A stretch of 64,000 bases of DNA from Candidatus Peribacteria bacterium (GCA_943357175.1 CALRGE010000006.1:25215-89214), one strand, 5' to 3'; shown: positions 9,798-21,355, counted from the first letter of the stretch. Translations and numbers: made by a program. Notes: generated from the sequence alone by a model not told the origin.

Positions 9798-12686
9798 CTA
9801 AATCCCCATCTTCTTCAGCCAAATTCCTGTATAAGATTTTTTCGACATAGCAACTTCTTCAGGTGTACCAGTTGCAACAATTGTTCCACCGGCATTTCCG
9901 CCGTCAGGACCAATGTCGATAATATGATCTGAAGATTTGATGACATCTAGGTTATGTTCAATGACAAGAACTGAATTTCCCATCTCAACAAGTTCCTGCA
10001 AAACCTCAATCAGTTTGCTAACATCATCGAAGTGAAGACCCGTTGTTGGCTCATCCAAAATATAGAGAGTTTTTCCTGTAGAACGTTTTGAAAGTTCGGT
10101 TGCGAGTTTGATACGCTGAGCCTCACCACCTGAAAGAGTGGTCGCAGATTGACCTATATGTAGGTATCCTAAGCCGACTTTTGCGAGAGTAGCCATTTTC
10201 ACTTTAATTGAAGGAATTGCGTCAAAGAATTCTAGGGCTTCGTCGACTGTCATATCAAGCACGTTCGCAATATTCTTGCCTCGGTAAGTAATTTCGAGAG
10301 CCTCACGGTTATAACGCATACCCTTACAAACCTCACATGGAACATAAACATCTGGCAAGAAATGCATTTCGATTTTTTTGAGACCGTCACCCTGACAAAC
10401 TTCACATCGTCCACCTTTCACGTTAAATGAGAAACGTCCTGGCTTATAACCACGAAGACGAGCCTCAGAAGTTTGTGAAAAAAGATCACGAATTTCTGTG
10501 AAAACTCCTGTATAAGTTGCTGGGTTTGAACGAGGTGTTCGCCCGATTGGAGACTGGTCAATATTTATCAATTTATCTAGATGTTCGATTCCTCGAATAT
10601 CGCGATGCGCTCCTGCAATAACTTTGCTTCTGTTGATTACTGCGGAAACTTTTTTTACTAAAATATCATTGATCAAAGTTGATTTTCCTGAACCGGAAAC
10701 ACCTGTCACACAAATTAACATTCCAAGCGGAAATTTTGCATCAACATCTTTCAAATTATGTTCGGTCGCACCAAGAATTTCTAAGAATTTACCGTTTCCT
10801 TTCCTTCGATTCTTAGGGACTGCTATACACTTTTTTCCGGAAAGATATTGACCGGTAACCGAATTTTTATTTGCCATTACTTCCTTTGGAGTTCCGGCGG
10901 CAACAACATATCCACCGTGTTTTCCAGCTCCTGGACCAATGTCCAAAATATAATCCGCGGCAAGCATTGTATCAACGTCGTGCTCAACAACGATAACAGT
11001 GTTACCGATATCACGAAGAGTTGTCATAGTTTGAATCAACTTTTCATTATCATTTTGGTGAAGTCCAATTGATGGTTCATCTAAAACATAAAGCACTCCC
11101 ACAAGGTGAGAACCTATCTGAGTTGCAAGCCTAATTCGTTGTGCCTCACCTCCTGAAAGTGTATTTGCAGCACGATCTAAAGTTAAGTAAGAAACACCCA
11201 CATTATCTAAAAATTTCAACCGGGAATTTATTTCTCGCATGATTGGAGTTGCAATAACTTTTTGCATATCGGAAAGAAATAACTTATTGAAGAATTCAAA
11301 GCATTCATGAATTGAAAACTGAGTAATATCAACAATAGAATTTCCATCAATTTTTACTGAAAGCATTTCAGGTCTCAAACGTTTTCCTTCACAAGCCGGA
11401 CACATTAAAATTCGCATAAATTGCTCGATCTTTTTCCTAACATAATCTGAATCGGTTTCTAGAAATCTTCTTTCAAGATTTGGAATTACACCTTCAAATT
11501 TGCTTTGAAATTCACCTTTTGAACCAGTTTCCGCAGACATCATTTTTACTAAATATTTTTCTTCTCCAGTTCCGTATAAAATCATTTGCATCTGTTTTTC
11601 TGTCAAATCTTGAATCGCTTTATCCATTGAAAAACCGTGTTTTTTTGCAACCGCCTCCAAAATTCCATTATACCAAGAAAGATGTGAAGTTGTTGCAGAC
11701 CAAGGCATAATTGCACCTTCAGAAAGGCTCAACTTTTTGCTTGGAATAATTAAGTCGGAATCAATTTCAAGTTTTGTTCCAAGCCCATGACAAGTTTCAC
11801 AAGCACCATGCGGACTATTGAATGAAAAATTTCTTGGTTCGAGTTCTGGCAATGAAATTTCTGGATGATCTTCACAAGAAAAATGCTCAGAAAAAGTTTG
11901 AACTTCTCCATTATCATTATCTAAAACCATCATAACTCCCTCACCGTGTTTTAGTGACATTTCAACCGAGTCAGCAAGTCGACTAAGATCAGGATTTGGT
12001 AGTTCAATTTTGTCACCACTTGTAAGTTCTTTATATAATTTTTGTAGATTTTTAACGACTAAACGATCAACAACAATTTCAATATTGTGAGCTTTGTTTT
12101 TATCAAGTTCCGGTAGCTCTAAAACGGAAAAAATTTCGCCATCAATTCGAACTCTTACGAAACCATCACGCTTAATTGTTTCAAAAATTTTCTCATGTTC
12201 ACCTTTGCGACCTCGTACAACTGGCGCAAGTAAAAGTATTTTTTTTCCTTCTTCCATTGCAGCAACATGATCAATAATCTGGCTACCGGTTTGTCTAACA
12301 ATCGGTTTCTGACATTTTGGACAATGAGGAACACCAACCCTTGCAAAAAGTAGTCTCAAATAATCATAAATTTCCGTAACTGTTCCTACTGTTGAACGTG
12401 GATTTCTTGGTGCTGTTTTTTGATCTATGGAAATGGCTGGCGAAAGACCTTCAATTGATTCCACATCCGGTTTTTCCATGAGCTGGAGGAACTGGCGCGC
12501 ATATGTCGAAAGTGATTCGACGTAACGTCTTTGTCCTTCTGCGTAAATTGTATCGAATGCTAGAGTTGATTTTCCTGATCCTGATAATCCTGTGATAACT
12601 GTGAGTTTATCGCGTGGGATTTCCACATCAATATTCTTCAAGTTGTGCATCTTCGCTCCCTTGACAATAATTTTATCAAATGCCAT
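9798..12686 (-). CDS. uvrA: Excinuclease ABC subunit UvrA
   Basis: [67 protein letters not shown]; two ABC ATPase halves, Zn-finger CxxC pairs. Start placed at internal Met of the track ORF. Confidence 0.97.
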   Translation of the reverse strand: MAFDKIIVKGAKMHNLKNIDVEIPRDKLTVITGLSGSGKSTLAFDTIYAEGQRRYVESLSTYARQFLQLMEKPDVESIEGLSPAISIDQKTAPRNPRSTVGTVTEIYDYLRLLFARVGVPHCPKCQKPIVRQTGSQIIDHVAAMEEGKKILLLAPVVRGRKGEHEKIFETIKRDGFVRVRIDGEIFSVLELPELDKNKAHNIEIVVDRLVVKNLQKLYKELTSGDKIELPNPDLSRLADSVEMSLKHGEGVMMVLDNDNGEVQTFSEHFSCEDHPEISLPELEPRNFSFNSPHGACETCHGLGTKLEIDSDLIIPSKKLSLSEGAIMPWSATTSHLSWYNGILEAVAKKHGFSMDKAIQDLTEKQMQMILYGTGEEKYLVKMMSAETGSKGEFQSKFEGVIPNLERRFLETDSDYVRKKIEQFMRILMCPACEGKRLRPEMLSVKIDGNSIVDITQFSIHECFEFFNKLFLSDMQKVIATPIMREINSRLKFLDNVGVSYLTLDRAANTLSGGEAQRIRLATQIGSHLVGVLYVLDEPSIGLHQNDNEKLIQTMTTLRDIGNTVIVVEHDVDTMLAADYILDIGPGAGKHGGYVVAAGTPKEVMANKNSVTGQYLSGKKCIAVPKNRRKGNGKFLEILGATEHNLKDVDAKFPLGMLICVTGVSGSGKSTLINDILVKKVSAVINRSKVIAGAHRDIRGIEHLDKLINIDQSPIGRTPRSNPATYTGVFTEIRDLFSQTSEARLRGYKPGRFSFNVKGGRCEVCQGDGLKKIEMHFLPDVYVPCEVCKGMRYNREALEITYRGKNIANVLDMTVDEALEFFDAIPSIKVKMATLAKVGLGYLHIGQSATTLSGGEAQRIKLATELSKRSTGKTLYILDEPTTGLHFDDVSKLIEVLQELVEMGNSVLVIEHNLDVIKSSDHIIDIGPDGGNAGGTIVATGTPEEVAMSKKSYTGIWLKKMGI

Positions 12687-12743
12687 AAAGTATAATTTTT
12701 TAGGTAGAAAGACCCTAGCAGGTTTTTTGCCTTTGCACAAGGG

Positions 12744-13046
12744 TTAAAGCCTCATTTTTTCGACCAAACGATCAAAAGTACTTAATATTCCGGCAATTCT
12801 ACATTTCAGTAAGGCACTTATATCATGTATTTCCTCAGGAATTTCGATGATTATAGCTCCACCATTATCAAGACAGCTAAGTTTTTCTTGGAGTTCTTGC
12901 CATGCATTTGGCGCATTTAGATCTACTTTATCACCTTCGACAGTAATACCAAGTTTCCCCCAGTGCTTCATATCAACTGTCCTGCTAAGGACATGAACAA
13001 AGTCATTGCCAGAAACCGGACCGTCTGTTTGGAAAGAAAGGTTCAT
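12744..13046 (-). CDS. Hypothetical protein
   Basis: 100-aa ORF upstream of uvrA. Confidence 0.6.
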   Translation of the reverse strand: MNLSFQTDGPVSGNDFVHVLSRTVDMKHWGKLGITVEGDKVDLNAPNAWQELQEKLSCLDNGGAIIIEIPEEIHDISALLKCRIAGILSTFDRLVEKMRL

Positions 13047-13074
13047 AATTTTGTTTTCGAGCGCAGATTCTAGC

Positions 13075-13938
13075 CTAGCTTTGTTTCACAGGCAATACCT
13101 CGCCGTATTCACCTGTAATATAGCCGTATTTCTTCAAATTTTCCTTTTTCTTAAACAGATAGTCTAAGAATGAATATCCGAAAAATAGGAACGGAACCAT
13201 GAAAACAGTAATGCCCATTTCCAAGAAAATATTAAACATCGCATGGAGTGCTACCGCGCAAATTAAACCTTCACTAATTTTTTCATTTGCGAATGTTCGA
13301 TTCTTCTTAAAATGAAAAGTTGTATAAAGAAAGTCGATAATTGGATGTCGTTTTTTACGCTGTTCTTCAGCCCAAACCGGATCAGCAAAATATGCTAGAC
13401 CGTAAAAATATCCGTATACGCCTGAGAAAAGAATGTGAGCAAAAGTTGAGAAAATTGATCTGAAAACAAAGGATATCATAACAACTTCTGTATCTTGATA
13501 TTGCCAAATGTAGAAAAAATAAAGAATATTTTCAAGGAATGCAAAACCGAGCGCTGCAATGATTGAAAACTCAATCGCATCGTCAATATTCCTGAAATAT
13601 CCTCGGTCTGCTTTTACAACAACAATATGTTTCATATATTCCTCAATCACGCCAACAAACATAAATGCCAAAACAGAACCGAGCGGTAGCGTAAGGCTTG
13701 CAAGACCGATAATGTCTGTTTGCATCGTAGATGTGTAGTTGAAAATATTAATTGCAGGAATGAACTGCCAGCTAAATTTATACAGCAATATAGGTAAAAC
13801 TGAGGCAATACCCAAAATAAAAGTCTGAAGTGCTTTTCTTTTCGAGACCTCATCCTTCTTGTAGAAGATATAAGACCAGATCATCGCAGGCACACTTGCG
13901 AGGAGAATCGACAGGATTAGGCTTAAATTTTGATTCAT
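13075..13938 (-). CDS. PrsW-like intramembrane protease family protein
   Basis: Multi-TM with GVIEEYMKH and GFAFLENILYF motifs and a downstream conserved His segment (ALHAMFN). Confidence 0.8.
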   Translation of the reverse strand: MNQNLSLILSILLASVPAMIWSYIFYKKDEVSKRKALQTFILGIASVLPILLYKFSWQFIPAINIFNYTSTMQTDIIGLASLTLPLGSVLAFMFVGVIEEYMKHIVVVKADRGYFRNIDDAIEFSIIAALGFAFLENILYFFYIWQYQDTEVVMISFVFRSIFSTFAHILFSGVYGYFYGLAYFADPVWAEEQRKKRHPIIDFLYTTFHFKKNRTFANEKISEGLICAVALHAMFNIFLEMGITVFMVPFLFFGYSFLDYLFKKKENLKKYGYITGEYGEVLPVKQS

Positions 13939-14149
13939 TTAGAGAATTTAATCTCTTAATTATAGCATAATAAGGGGGTGTGGGCAAGGTGACAGGTTGG
14001 GTTTTAGCGGAATGCATGAGATTTTCGCATTAAAATACGGCGGTATACGAGTCCACACTCACCCTGTGAATTGTCTAGCTGAAGTGGGTGTTTTGATCTG
14101 TTAATTACCTAGGTTTTTGCTATCATAAATAAACCTTAACCCACCCAAA

Positions 14150-14917
14150 ATGAATGATAAAGTACTATTAGAGAAGGCAATTTATTTCGGCAAAAGTGCA
14201 ATAGAATGGAAGAGGAAATTTACAGGTTTGTTACCGGAAATCTACAAACGTAAGTTATATGAAAAGAAGAACTGCAGTTCAATCTTCGAGTTTGCTGCAA
14301 AGTTCGGCGGATTATCTAACGATCAGGTTCGTTTAGCACTTAAGTTAGAGGAGAAATTTACAGAGATGCCAAGACTCCACGAAGCTCTAGTAAACGGAGA
14401 AGTAAGTATTAATAAGTTAGCTCGAGTAGTTTCAATTGCAACTCCGGAGAATGAAGTTGAATTGTTGAATATGGTTTCAAACTTATCAAACCGAGCTGTA
14501 GAAACGCTAGTACGCGATGAGAAATTTACAGGTTTGCACGTGCAGACTTTAACCTTAAATGAAGAAGTTCGAGCTAGACTTGTTGAACTCCAGTCAAAAG
14601 GAATAGACATCAACGAGTTAATCAGCGCCGCGCTTAACAAACGTGAAGAGGAAATCGCAGAAGAGAAAACCCAACCGGTTGAACTTGCAACTTCACGCCA
14701 ATTGCGAGTTAAAACCAAAAAATTACTTACAAAAGAACACGGCACAAAATGCTCCATTCCAACCTGTAAAAAACCATCTTTAGTTATTCATCACACTCAA
14801 ACCTTCGCTATCTCCCACTCACACAACCCAAACTACCTCGCTCCACTCTGTAAAGAACACCACGAGATTGCTCATGCGATTAACTTGAAAGTGAGGGAGA
14901 AAAGGACTTTTAATTAG
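14150..14917 (+). CDS. HNH endonuclease-domain protein (copy 1)
   Basis: C-terminal HNH: CSIPTCKKPSLVIHHTQTF...NYLAPLCKEHHEIAH. Paralogue of 36655-37422. Confidence 0.85.
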   Translation: MNDKVLLEKAIYFGKSAIEWKRKFTGLLPEIYKRKLYEKKNCSSIFEFAAKFGGLSNDQVRLALKLEEKFTEMPRLHEALVNGEVSINKLARVVSIATPENEVELLNMVSNLSNRAVETLVRDEKFTGLHVQTLTLNEEVRARLVELQSKGIDINELISAALNKREEEIAEEKTQPVELATSRQLRVKTKKLLTKEHGTKCSIPTCKKPSLVIHHTQTFAISHSHNPNYLAPLCKEHHEIAHAINLKVREKRTFN

Positions 14918-14942
14918 AACTCGGGAAAAGTATAATCACATT

Positions 14943-15089
14943 ATGAAGAAAAAATTTCAATTAGATCCGGAATTTGCGAAATCTATTGAAGAATCTTGGG
15001 CTCAGTATAAAGCTGGAAATTTTATTACTCATGAGGATTTAATGAAGGAATATGGCCTTTCTAACCCTCCGTCAAAACCCCTGCACTAA
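14943..15089 (+). CDS. Small antitoxin-like ORF (48 aa)
   Basis: Hand translation: MKKKFQLDPEFAKSIEESWAQYKAGNFITHEDLMKEYGLSNPPSKPLH*. Resembles antitoxin tails (AW..YK.G.FI.HE.LM.EYGL). Antisense overlap with recF 3' end. Confidence 0.4.
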   Translation: MKKKFQLDPEFAKSIEESWAQYKAGNFITHEDLMKEYGLSNPPSKPLH

Positions 15090-16122
15090 TCTTATAAATC
15101 ACCGCATTTTTCAGGTTTTTCACGTTTTCCATCGAGCATGAAGTGATGATTGTTTGGTAAGATTCAACAAGTTGGCAAAGATGAGTTTGGCGAGAGGCAT
15201 CAAGTTCAGAAAAAACATCGTCTAGAAGGAGAATTGGTTTTTTGCCGGTGTGTTTTTCGATGTAACGGATTTGGGCGATTTTCAGAGCAAGAACTGCTGT
15301 GCGCTGTTCCCCGCGCGAGCCGAAGTCAGAAAGTTGCTTGCCGTTCAGGTGAAGTTTGAAATCGTCGTGGTGAGGACCGACTGAACTTGAGCCGGAATAA
15401 ATATCGCGATCGCGGCAAAAGATCAAATCGGAATGTGCAATAACGTCGCTTTCAATTTTTAGCTCATCTTGAGATCCGGAAATTGAAGAATAAATTTCGC
15501 TTAAATTTTCTTTGAGAAATTCGATAAACTCAGCTCGAATTTTCCAAATTGACTGGGAGTTTTTGAGATATGGTTCATCCCACATGTCAAGTTCATCCGG
15601 CTTAGCCAGCCTCATTGAGATTCTTTTGAGAAGCGCATTTCTCTGCTTCAGAACATGATGAAAAACAGAATACGATTCGAAATATTCGCGACTAAGTTGA
15701 ATTAGAAGTCGATCAAAATACTGGCGACGAAGACGAGGACTTCCGCTAATCATTTGAAGACTATCCGGTGTGAAAAGTACAACTTTAAAAGTACCAATAA
15801 AATCTTTCGGCTCGCTAATTTTCCCCTGTTTTTTGATTTTTTTTCGGCGAGGTTCTCGTTCAAAAAAAACTTCGAGAGATTTTTCTTTACCATCTTGTTC
15901 AAGTGTTCCTTTAATACGTCCGTGTGGCCTTTCCCATCCTAAAACTTCCATAAAATTTCCGGCGCGGAAAGATTTTCCAAGTGCGAGGAAGGCGATACTT
16001 TCAAGTAAATTAGTTTTTCCCTGAGCATTTTCTCCGAGAAAAATTGTTACTCCGTCAGATAGGTCTAAATTTAGAGCTCCGTAATTACGAAAGTTTTCAA
16101 GCTTCAATGATTTCAGTTTCAT
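15061..16122 (-). CDS. recF: DNA replication/repair protein RecF
   Basis: MKLKSLKLENFRNYGALNLDLSDGVTIFLGENAQGKTNLLESIAFLALGKSFR; Walker A plus LLLDDVFSELDASR. Confidence 0.95.
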   Translation of the reverse strand: MKLKSLKLENFRNYGALNLDLSDGVTIFLGENAQGKTNLLESIAFLALGKSFRAGNFMEVLGWERPHGRIKGTLEQDGKEKSLEVFFEREPRRKKIKKQGKISEPKDFIGTFKVVLFTPDSLQMISGSPRLRRQYFDRLLIQLSREYFESYSVFHHVLKQRNALLKRISMRLAKPDELDMWDEPYLKNSQSIWKIRAEFIEFLKENLSEIYSSISGSQDELKIESDVIAHSDLIFCRDRDIYSGSSSVGPHHDDFKLHLNGKQLSDFGSRGEQRTAVLALKIAQIRYIEKHTGKKPILLLDDVFSELDASRQTHLCQLVESYQTIITSCSMENVKNLKNAVIYKISAGVLTEG

Positions 16123-16157
16123 GTTGTAAGTTTAGCTCTTGATGATAATATGTCCAC

Positions 16158-17939
16158 ATGGAAGCAAATGAAAAAGTTTCGGGAATGCGTCACTCGGCAG
16201 CGCACGTGCTAGCACAAGCGGTTTTGGAAATGTTTCCGGAGGCGAAGTTGGCAATTGGTCCTGCAATTGAAAATGGTTTTTATTATGATTTTGATTTACC
16301 AAGAACACTAATTCCTGAAGATTTGCCGATTTTGGAAAAAAAAATGAAGCACATCGTTAAGCAAAATCAGAAATTTGTGGGGCGTGAAGAAAACGGCAAA
16401 AAAGCTATGGAATTTTTGAAAGCGATCAATCAACCATTCAAAGTTGAACTTTTGAAAGATTTTTTGAAGGAGGGAAAAACTATAACTTTTTACGAAAATA
16501 TTCGTGGTGACGGAACTGTCGCTTATGTGGACATGTGTAAAGGTGGGCATTCGAAATCAACAGGAGAAATCGGCCCATTTAAACTTACAAAAATTGCCGG
16601 GGCTTACTGGCGAGGTGACGAAAAAAGGCCACAATTACAAAGAATTTATGGAGTCTGTTTTGAAAGCCAGGCAGAGCTTGATGAACATTTGGCGATGTTG
16701 GCTGAGGCTGAAAAACGTGACCATAGAAAACTTGGAAAAGAATTGGAAATTTATATAATGAGTGATGAAGTTGGACCTGGTTTGCCACTTTGGCTACCGA
16801 ACGGGGCTGTGATGGTTGAGGAAATTGAAAAGCTTGCGAAGGAAGTTGAATTTGGCGGCGGATATTCTCGCGTTCGAACTCCACACATCACAAAAGGAAG
16901 CCTTTATCATAAATCCGGGCATTTGCCATATTACGCAGAATCAATGTTTCCACCGATGATGTTGGATGGCGAGGAATATTATTTGAAGCCGATGAATTGT
17001 CCTCACCACCATTTAATTTACGGAAGCAAAACAAGATCATACCGTGACTTGCCGATTCGTTTGGCGGAGTATGGTCATTGCTATCGATTTGAAGATAGCG
17101 GAGCGCTTTTTGGACTGATGCGCGTTCGATCAATGTGTATGAATGATGCGCATATTTATTGTATGCCTGAGCAATTTGAAGAAGAATTTTTGGCGGTAAT
17201 TGAAATTTACAAAAAATATTTCGAGATTTTTGGCATCAAAAAATACATGATGAGACTTTCGCTTCACAATGAAGAAGGTCTTGGGAAAAAATATGTTGAT
17301 GAACCAAAATTGTGGATAAAAACTGAAGCCGACGTTAGAAAAGTAATGAAAAAATCAGGAGTCAATTTCGTGGAAGCACCGGGAGAAGCGGCTTTCTACG
17401 GACCAAAAATCGACGTTGAAATTTGGTCAGCGATTGGAAGAGAATTTACATTGGCAACAAACCAACTCGACTTTGCGGTTCCAAAAAGATTCAATTTAAC
17501 TTACGTTGATAAAGATGGAAAAGAAAAAACTCCACTGGCAATTCACCGTGCACCACTTTCAACACACGAACGTTTGATTGGATTTTTGATTGAACATTTT
17601 GCTGGTGCATTTCCAACTTGGTTGGCTCCGGTTCAAGTTGCAATTCTTCCTGTTTCAGATAAGTTTTTGGATTTTGCCGACGAAGTAAGCGATGCACTTG
17701 CGGCTCATGGCGTGAGAATTTTATTTGACGACAGCGCAGAAAGTTTGGGTAAAAAAATCAGAAATTCCGAGATGAAAAAAATCCCATGGATGCTTGTGAT
17801 TGGTGAAAAAGAGGTTGCCGCTAAAGCGGTGGCCGCGCGAAGTTATCACACAAAAAAGCAGACCGACATGCACTTAGAAGATTTCGTGACTATGGTGCTT
17901 GAAGAGATTGAAGAGAGAAGTTTGCCGGCAAAGGATTAG
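16158..17939 (+). CDS. thrS: Threonyl-tRNA synthetase
   Basis: MRHSAAHVLAQAVLEMFPEAKLAIGPAIENGFYYDF; class II motifs (RVRSMCMNDAHIYC) and HGTP_anticodon C-terminus. Confidence 0.95.
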   Translation: MEANEKVSGMRHSAAHVLAQAVLEMFPEAKLAIGPAIENGFYYDFDLPRTLIPEDLPILEKKMKHIVKQNQKFVGREENGKKAMEFLKAINQPFKVELLKDFLKEGKTITFYENIRGDGTVAYVDMCKGGHSKSTGEIGPFKLTKIAGAYWRGDEKRPQLQRIYGVCFESQAELDEHLAMLAEAEKRDHRKLGKELEIYIMSDEVGPGLPLWLPNGAVMVEEIEKLAKEVEFGGGYSRVRTPHITKGSLYHKSGHLPYYAESMFPPMMLDGEEYYLKPMNCPHHHLIYGSKTRSYRDLPIRLAEYGHCYRFEDSGALFGLMRVRSMCMNDAHIYCMPEQFEEEFLAVIEIYKKYFEIFGIKKYMMRLSLHNEEGLGKKYVDEPKLWIKTEADVRKVMKKSGVNFVEAPGEAAFYGPKIDVEIWSAIGREFTLATNQLDFAVPKRFNLTYVDKDGKEKTPLAIHRAPLSTHERLIGFLIEHFAGAFPTWLAPVQVAILPVSDKFLDFADEVSDALAAHGVRILFDDSAESLGKKIRNSEMKKIPWMLVIGEKEVAAKAVAARSYHTKKQTDMHLEDFVTMVLEEIEERSLPAKD

Positions 17940-20900
17940 TGGTGGCCTTTATCCCACCCTGCATCTTCATCCCATTCTGGGAGAACTCCATGATACTCAC
18001 CATTGTCAAAATGTGGATGGAAATTAGGATCAAGATGATGCATTTCAACATCTATATTTTTGCCATTTCTTCCCTCTTGAAGTAGTCTTCTCTTTTTTGC
18101 AATTGAATCCGCTTCATTAAAATCATCTACAGCTTGTTGCGAAGTTGCTTTTTGTGAGACCTTAACTCTCTGTAAAAGTGCATCCACAAGACTTGGTTTT
18201 GTCTTAATTAAATATTGGAAATATTCACCGGAAGCATCTAGTAATGAGTCGTAATCTTTTGGATCCTGCATGTTACCAAAAATGTCCCCTGGATGGTTTG
18301 CTTTTAGCTCTTTTACAAATTTTTGCACTTCGTCTCCATCAGGAACAGGAGTTTTATATATAAAATCGAAGAAAGGTTTATCAACGTCTTGAAGTAATTC
18401 ACGCAAAATTTTCATATATTCACGTGGCGATTTTTCAAAACCCTTTCCTCTATAAATTAAATCCCCAGCAGCTCTAGCTTTTGCAGTATCGGCACCTGTT
18501 GAACCCCATCTAAAATATTTATCTCCTAGGTTCTGATATTTTCTTCCCTTTGTGATGGTATCAAAATCAAGAACTATAGTAATAAATCTGGCTAATTCTT
18601 TCTCTTTATGTGGTATGTCTTTGTAGGAGTGAGCCATCATATCAAGATAGTCTACGAAGGATACAGTACAGTTACCCATACCTGTTTGTGGCAATCTATA
18701 ACCACCATTTGCTGATTTAGTTAATGCACTTTCTAAGGTTTTATCTTGTAAGTGCGCCGCATATCTCACGAAATCATCATGATCCAGTGTGTTACCTTGA
18801 GATACGGTTTTCTCAAGACGCTGTCTTACAGATTCCTTATGCATAACTTCAGCCATGAAATGATGTTTATAAGCGATACCAGGTTCAAATGAACCAGCAT
18901 CAATCCTTGCCAAAGCTTTTAAATCATTAAAACTTAAGCCTGCCGCTCTTCCCCATAACTCAATACCTGGATATTTATTTGAATCATTAGAATTTAATTC
19001 TGATGGTCGTTTTCTATCCAGCAATCCACAATCAACACCCTGTAATAAATAATATGCATATTTTTCAGGTGACATTTTACCATTCTCAATTGCGTAAGAA
19101 ATCATTTCTTCATATTCCATTGCATCAACATGATGATGGTGACCTTTCGTTCTTACTTCTTTCAACATATCCTTCAAGAAACCACTCAAACCCTTATCGG
19201 TTTCAGCTCTTTCATTACAAACGCTTTTGAATGAACCCTTTGCTGATTCATATGCTGATGTATTTCCACTTTGCCATTTTCTGAAATCATCGGGAGTCCA
19301 GATGATAGAAGTTGCCTCTCTAAGTCTTCCATAAAATTTTGTTTGATCTTTAAATTCATTCTCAGGATTTGTGGTATCAAAAATAATATGGGTTTGAAAT
19401 TTATTTAGTAATTTTAATACATTTACATCATCCCATCTCATTGCTCCTTTTTTACACAGAACCTCAATGACAGCTTTTAGTTGATCTGGGCTGTGAGTTT
19501 CTGTTGCTAATTTATGCCGTATATGAAAAATATCATGCGGCTCTAAAAGCTTCTCTAAACGTCCAACTTCATGATGCTCTGCTTCATGCACTTTATCGGC
19601 AAACTCCGCACCGAGTGTTTTAGTTAGATTAAAAGGTAGTAAATGAGGAATCACTTTCTCACCAACTCTACCAATAGTTTCATCTGAACGTCTGTGCATT
19701 TTGCTTTCCGTCCAAGTTTTGATCATTTCGTAACCTCTTGTTAAATCATACCAAGAGACAAAGTATAATTTTTTTCCTCCACTCTTACCTCTAGGGAGTG
19801 AGAACTGATTTACAAAATCATGTATTTGCTTCTTTGTTTCAGGAAGTTCTTTTTTATATAATGTATCGAAAGCATCGAATTTCAATTGAGTTTCTGCGTG
19901 AGTAATAGCTTCATCTAATAGGTTTGCGTATTGAGTCTGTTTGACAGGATCAGGGATTTTTCTTACAAACTCAATTTGGTCAACAAGGCCACTTGGCAAT
20001 TCACTCGATTGCTTTAAAGATTCTGATAAATATGAATTATTGTTTAAAACATTAAGAGCTTCTTCTTTTATTTGTCTATTTTTCTTAATTTTTTCACGCC
20101 CTGTTTCGATATTAGCTTTCATCTTTTTAAACTCATCTTCCGGAATTTCTGTTTTCTTACTATCAAGTAAAGATTCGGCACTAGCTAATTCCAATAAAAG
20201 ACTGTCGCACTCTGTTTCGATCGGTCCGAACAGTTCACTTATTTTACCATGTCCATCAGTAAGATCCTTTTTTAGTTCTTTCGCACGTAACAATAAGGCA
20301 TCTAAATTAATTTTTTCTTTTTTGCTTGAAAGTGCTATTAGGTTTTTTCTTCTGCCTGTTAAATCAACATCAAATATTTCCTTCATCTTCATTAATTCTA
20401 TATTGCTAATCTTCGTAGGATCATTCGTAAACTCCTCAACTTGTTTTGCATACTCTTCAATCGCGTCCACATGGCTCTTATATGAACGAGACGTCACTAG
20501 TTTTTTCATTGAATCATCATCAACCCAAAATTTTCTTTCTGAATCAATTATACTTTTAAACTCTTGAAGTAGAATTTCCTTCATTTCAGTTTCAAAAACA
20601 GTTTTTTGTTTTTCAAAATCAGTGATTATATTTTCCAAAATTACATTAATGTCATCTCTTGCTCTTATATGTATTGCATTTCTTGTAGCAGGATCTAGAG
20701 CTGACTCAAATTCATCAGCATTTGGAATAGTGCCAACTGGTTGATCAAGAGTTATCCTGCCCAATTTATTTGATTTTGCATAGCTTTCAAGTTTTTCTAT
20801 TTCTTGAAGAATCATATTTGCTCGCACAACGAAATCAACTTGTTTAAGAAATTTAGCATTCGCCTGCAAGTTATCTTTATAATGCTTAATATGGTCGATT

Positions 20901-21202
20901 GAATTTTGCACCGCATTCATTTCTTTTTTCAAATCATCCCATTTTGTCATTCTATCTAGGTTTTCTTTATCACCTAAAATTCCGAGTCCTTTTACATCAG
21001 AAATCGTAGCTGATATTATATCCTTCAAATCAGGATTAGTCGTTGTATTTGACTGTAGTGCCTCCGCACTACGCATTTTCTCTAAATCTACTACTACCTT
21101 GTTTTCTTCAGGTTGTTGAGGCGCAACTAAATACAAAAGCTTAGCTTCGCCTCCGAAGGGGTTTGAGTATTTATTTCGACAATGTAGTTTTTTATTTTTC
21201 AT
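17936..21202 (-). CDS. Large orphan protein (1088 aa)
   Basis: Long uninterrupted ORF, predicted soluble/coiled; no family recognised. Confidence 0.8.
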   Translation of the reverse strand: MKNKKLHCRNKYSNPFGGEAKLLYLVAPQQPEENKVVVDLEKMRSAEALQSNTTTNPDLKDIISATISDVKGLGILGDKENLDRMTKWDDLKKEMNAVQNSIDHIKHYKDNLQANAKFLKQVDFVVRANMILQEIEKLESYAKSNKLGRITLDQPVGTIPNADEFESALDPATRNAIHIRARDDINVILENIITDFEKQKTVFETEMKEILLQEFKSIIDSERKFWVDDDSMKKLVTSRSYKSHVDAIEEYAKQVEEFTNDPTKISNIELMKMKEIFDVDLTGRRKNLIALSSKKEKINLDALLLRAKELKKDLTDGHGKISELFGPIETECDSLLLELASAESLLDSKKTEIPEDEFKKMKANIETGREKIKKNRQIKEEALNVLNNNSYLSESLKQSSELPSGLVDQIEFVRKIPDPVKQTQYANLLDEAITHAETQLKFDAFDTLYKKELPETKKQIHDFVNQFSLPRGKSGGKKLYFVSWYDLTRGYEMIKTWTESKMHRRSDETIGRVGEKVIPHLLPFNLTKTLGAEFADKVHEAEHHEVGRLEKLLEPHDIFHIRHKLATETHSPDQLKAVIEVLCKKGAMRWDDVNVLKLLNKFQTHIIFDTTNPENEFKDQTKFYGRLREATSIIWTPDDFRKWQSGNTSAYESAKGSFKSVCNERAETDKGLSGFLKDMLKEVRTKGHHHHVDAMEYEEMISYAIENGKMSPEKYAYYLLQGVDCGLLDRKRPSELNSNDSNKYPGIELWGRAAGLSFNDLKALARIDAGSFEPGIAYKHHFMAEVMHKESVRQRLEKTVSQGNTLDHDDFVRYAAHLQDKTLESALTKSANGGYRLPQTGMGNCTVSFVDYLDMMAHSYKDIPHKEKELARFITIVLDFDTITKGRKYQNLGDKYFRWGSTGADTAKARAAGDLIYRGKGFEKSPREYMKILRELLQDVDKPFFDFIYKTPVPDGDEVQKFVKELKANHPGDIFGNMQDPKDYDSLLDASGEYFQYLIKTKPSLVDALLQRVKVSQKATSQQAVDDFNEADSIAKKRRLLQEGRNGKNIDVEMHHLDPNFHPHFDNGEYHGVLPEWDEDAGWDKGHH

Positions 21203-21355
21203 AGATGTCTTAGTTCTTAGAGAGAGAGGAGTAGCTCAGCTTCCTGAGCGGACTCTTCCCTGACAACCACTTGCGTGATCCGGAACCTTTTCACATCTAC
21301 TTGTCTTTTCGATGTGAAGTATATCATGTTTTTTTTATTTGTAAAGTTTGTATTT

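Noticed and set aside
14323-14757. 144-aa antisense ORF
   Set aside because: Antisense to the HNH gene; Ser/Thr-rich shadow composition.
21230-21300. tRNA on + strand (gagtagctcagcttcctgagc...)
   Set aside because: No T-arm, acceptor pairing or anticodon stem; only a D-arm-like coincidence.
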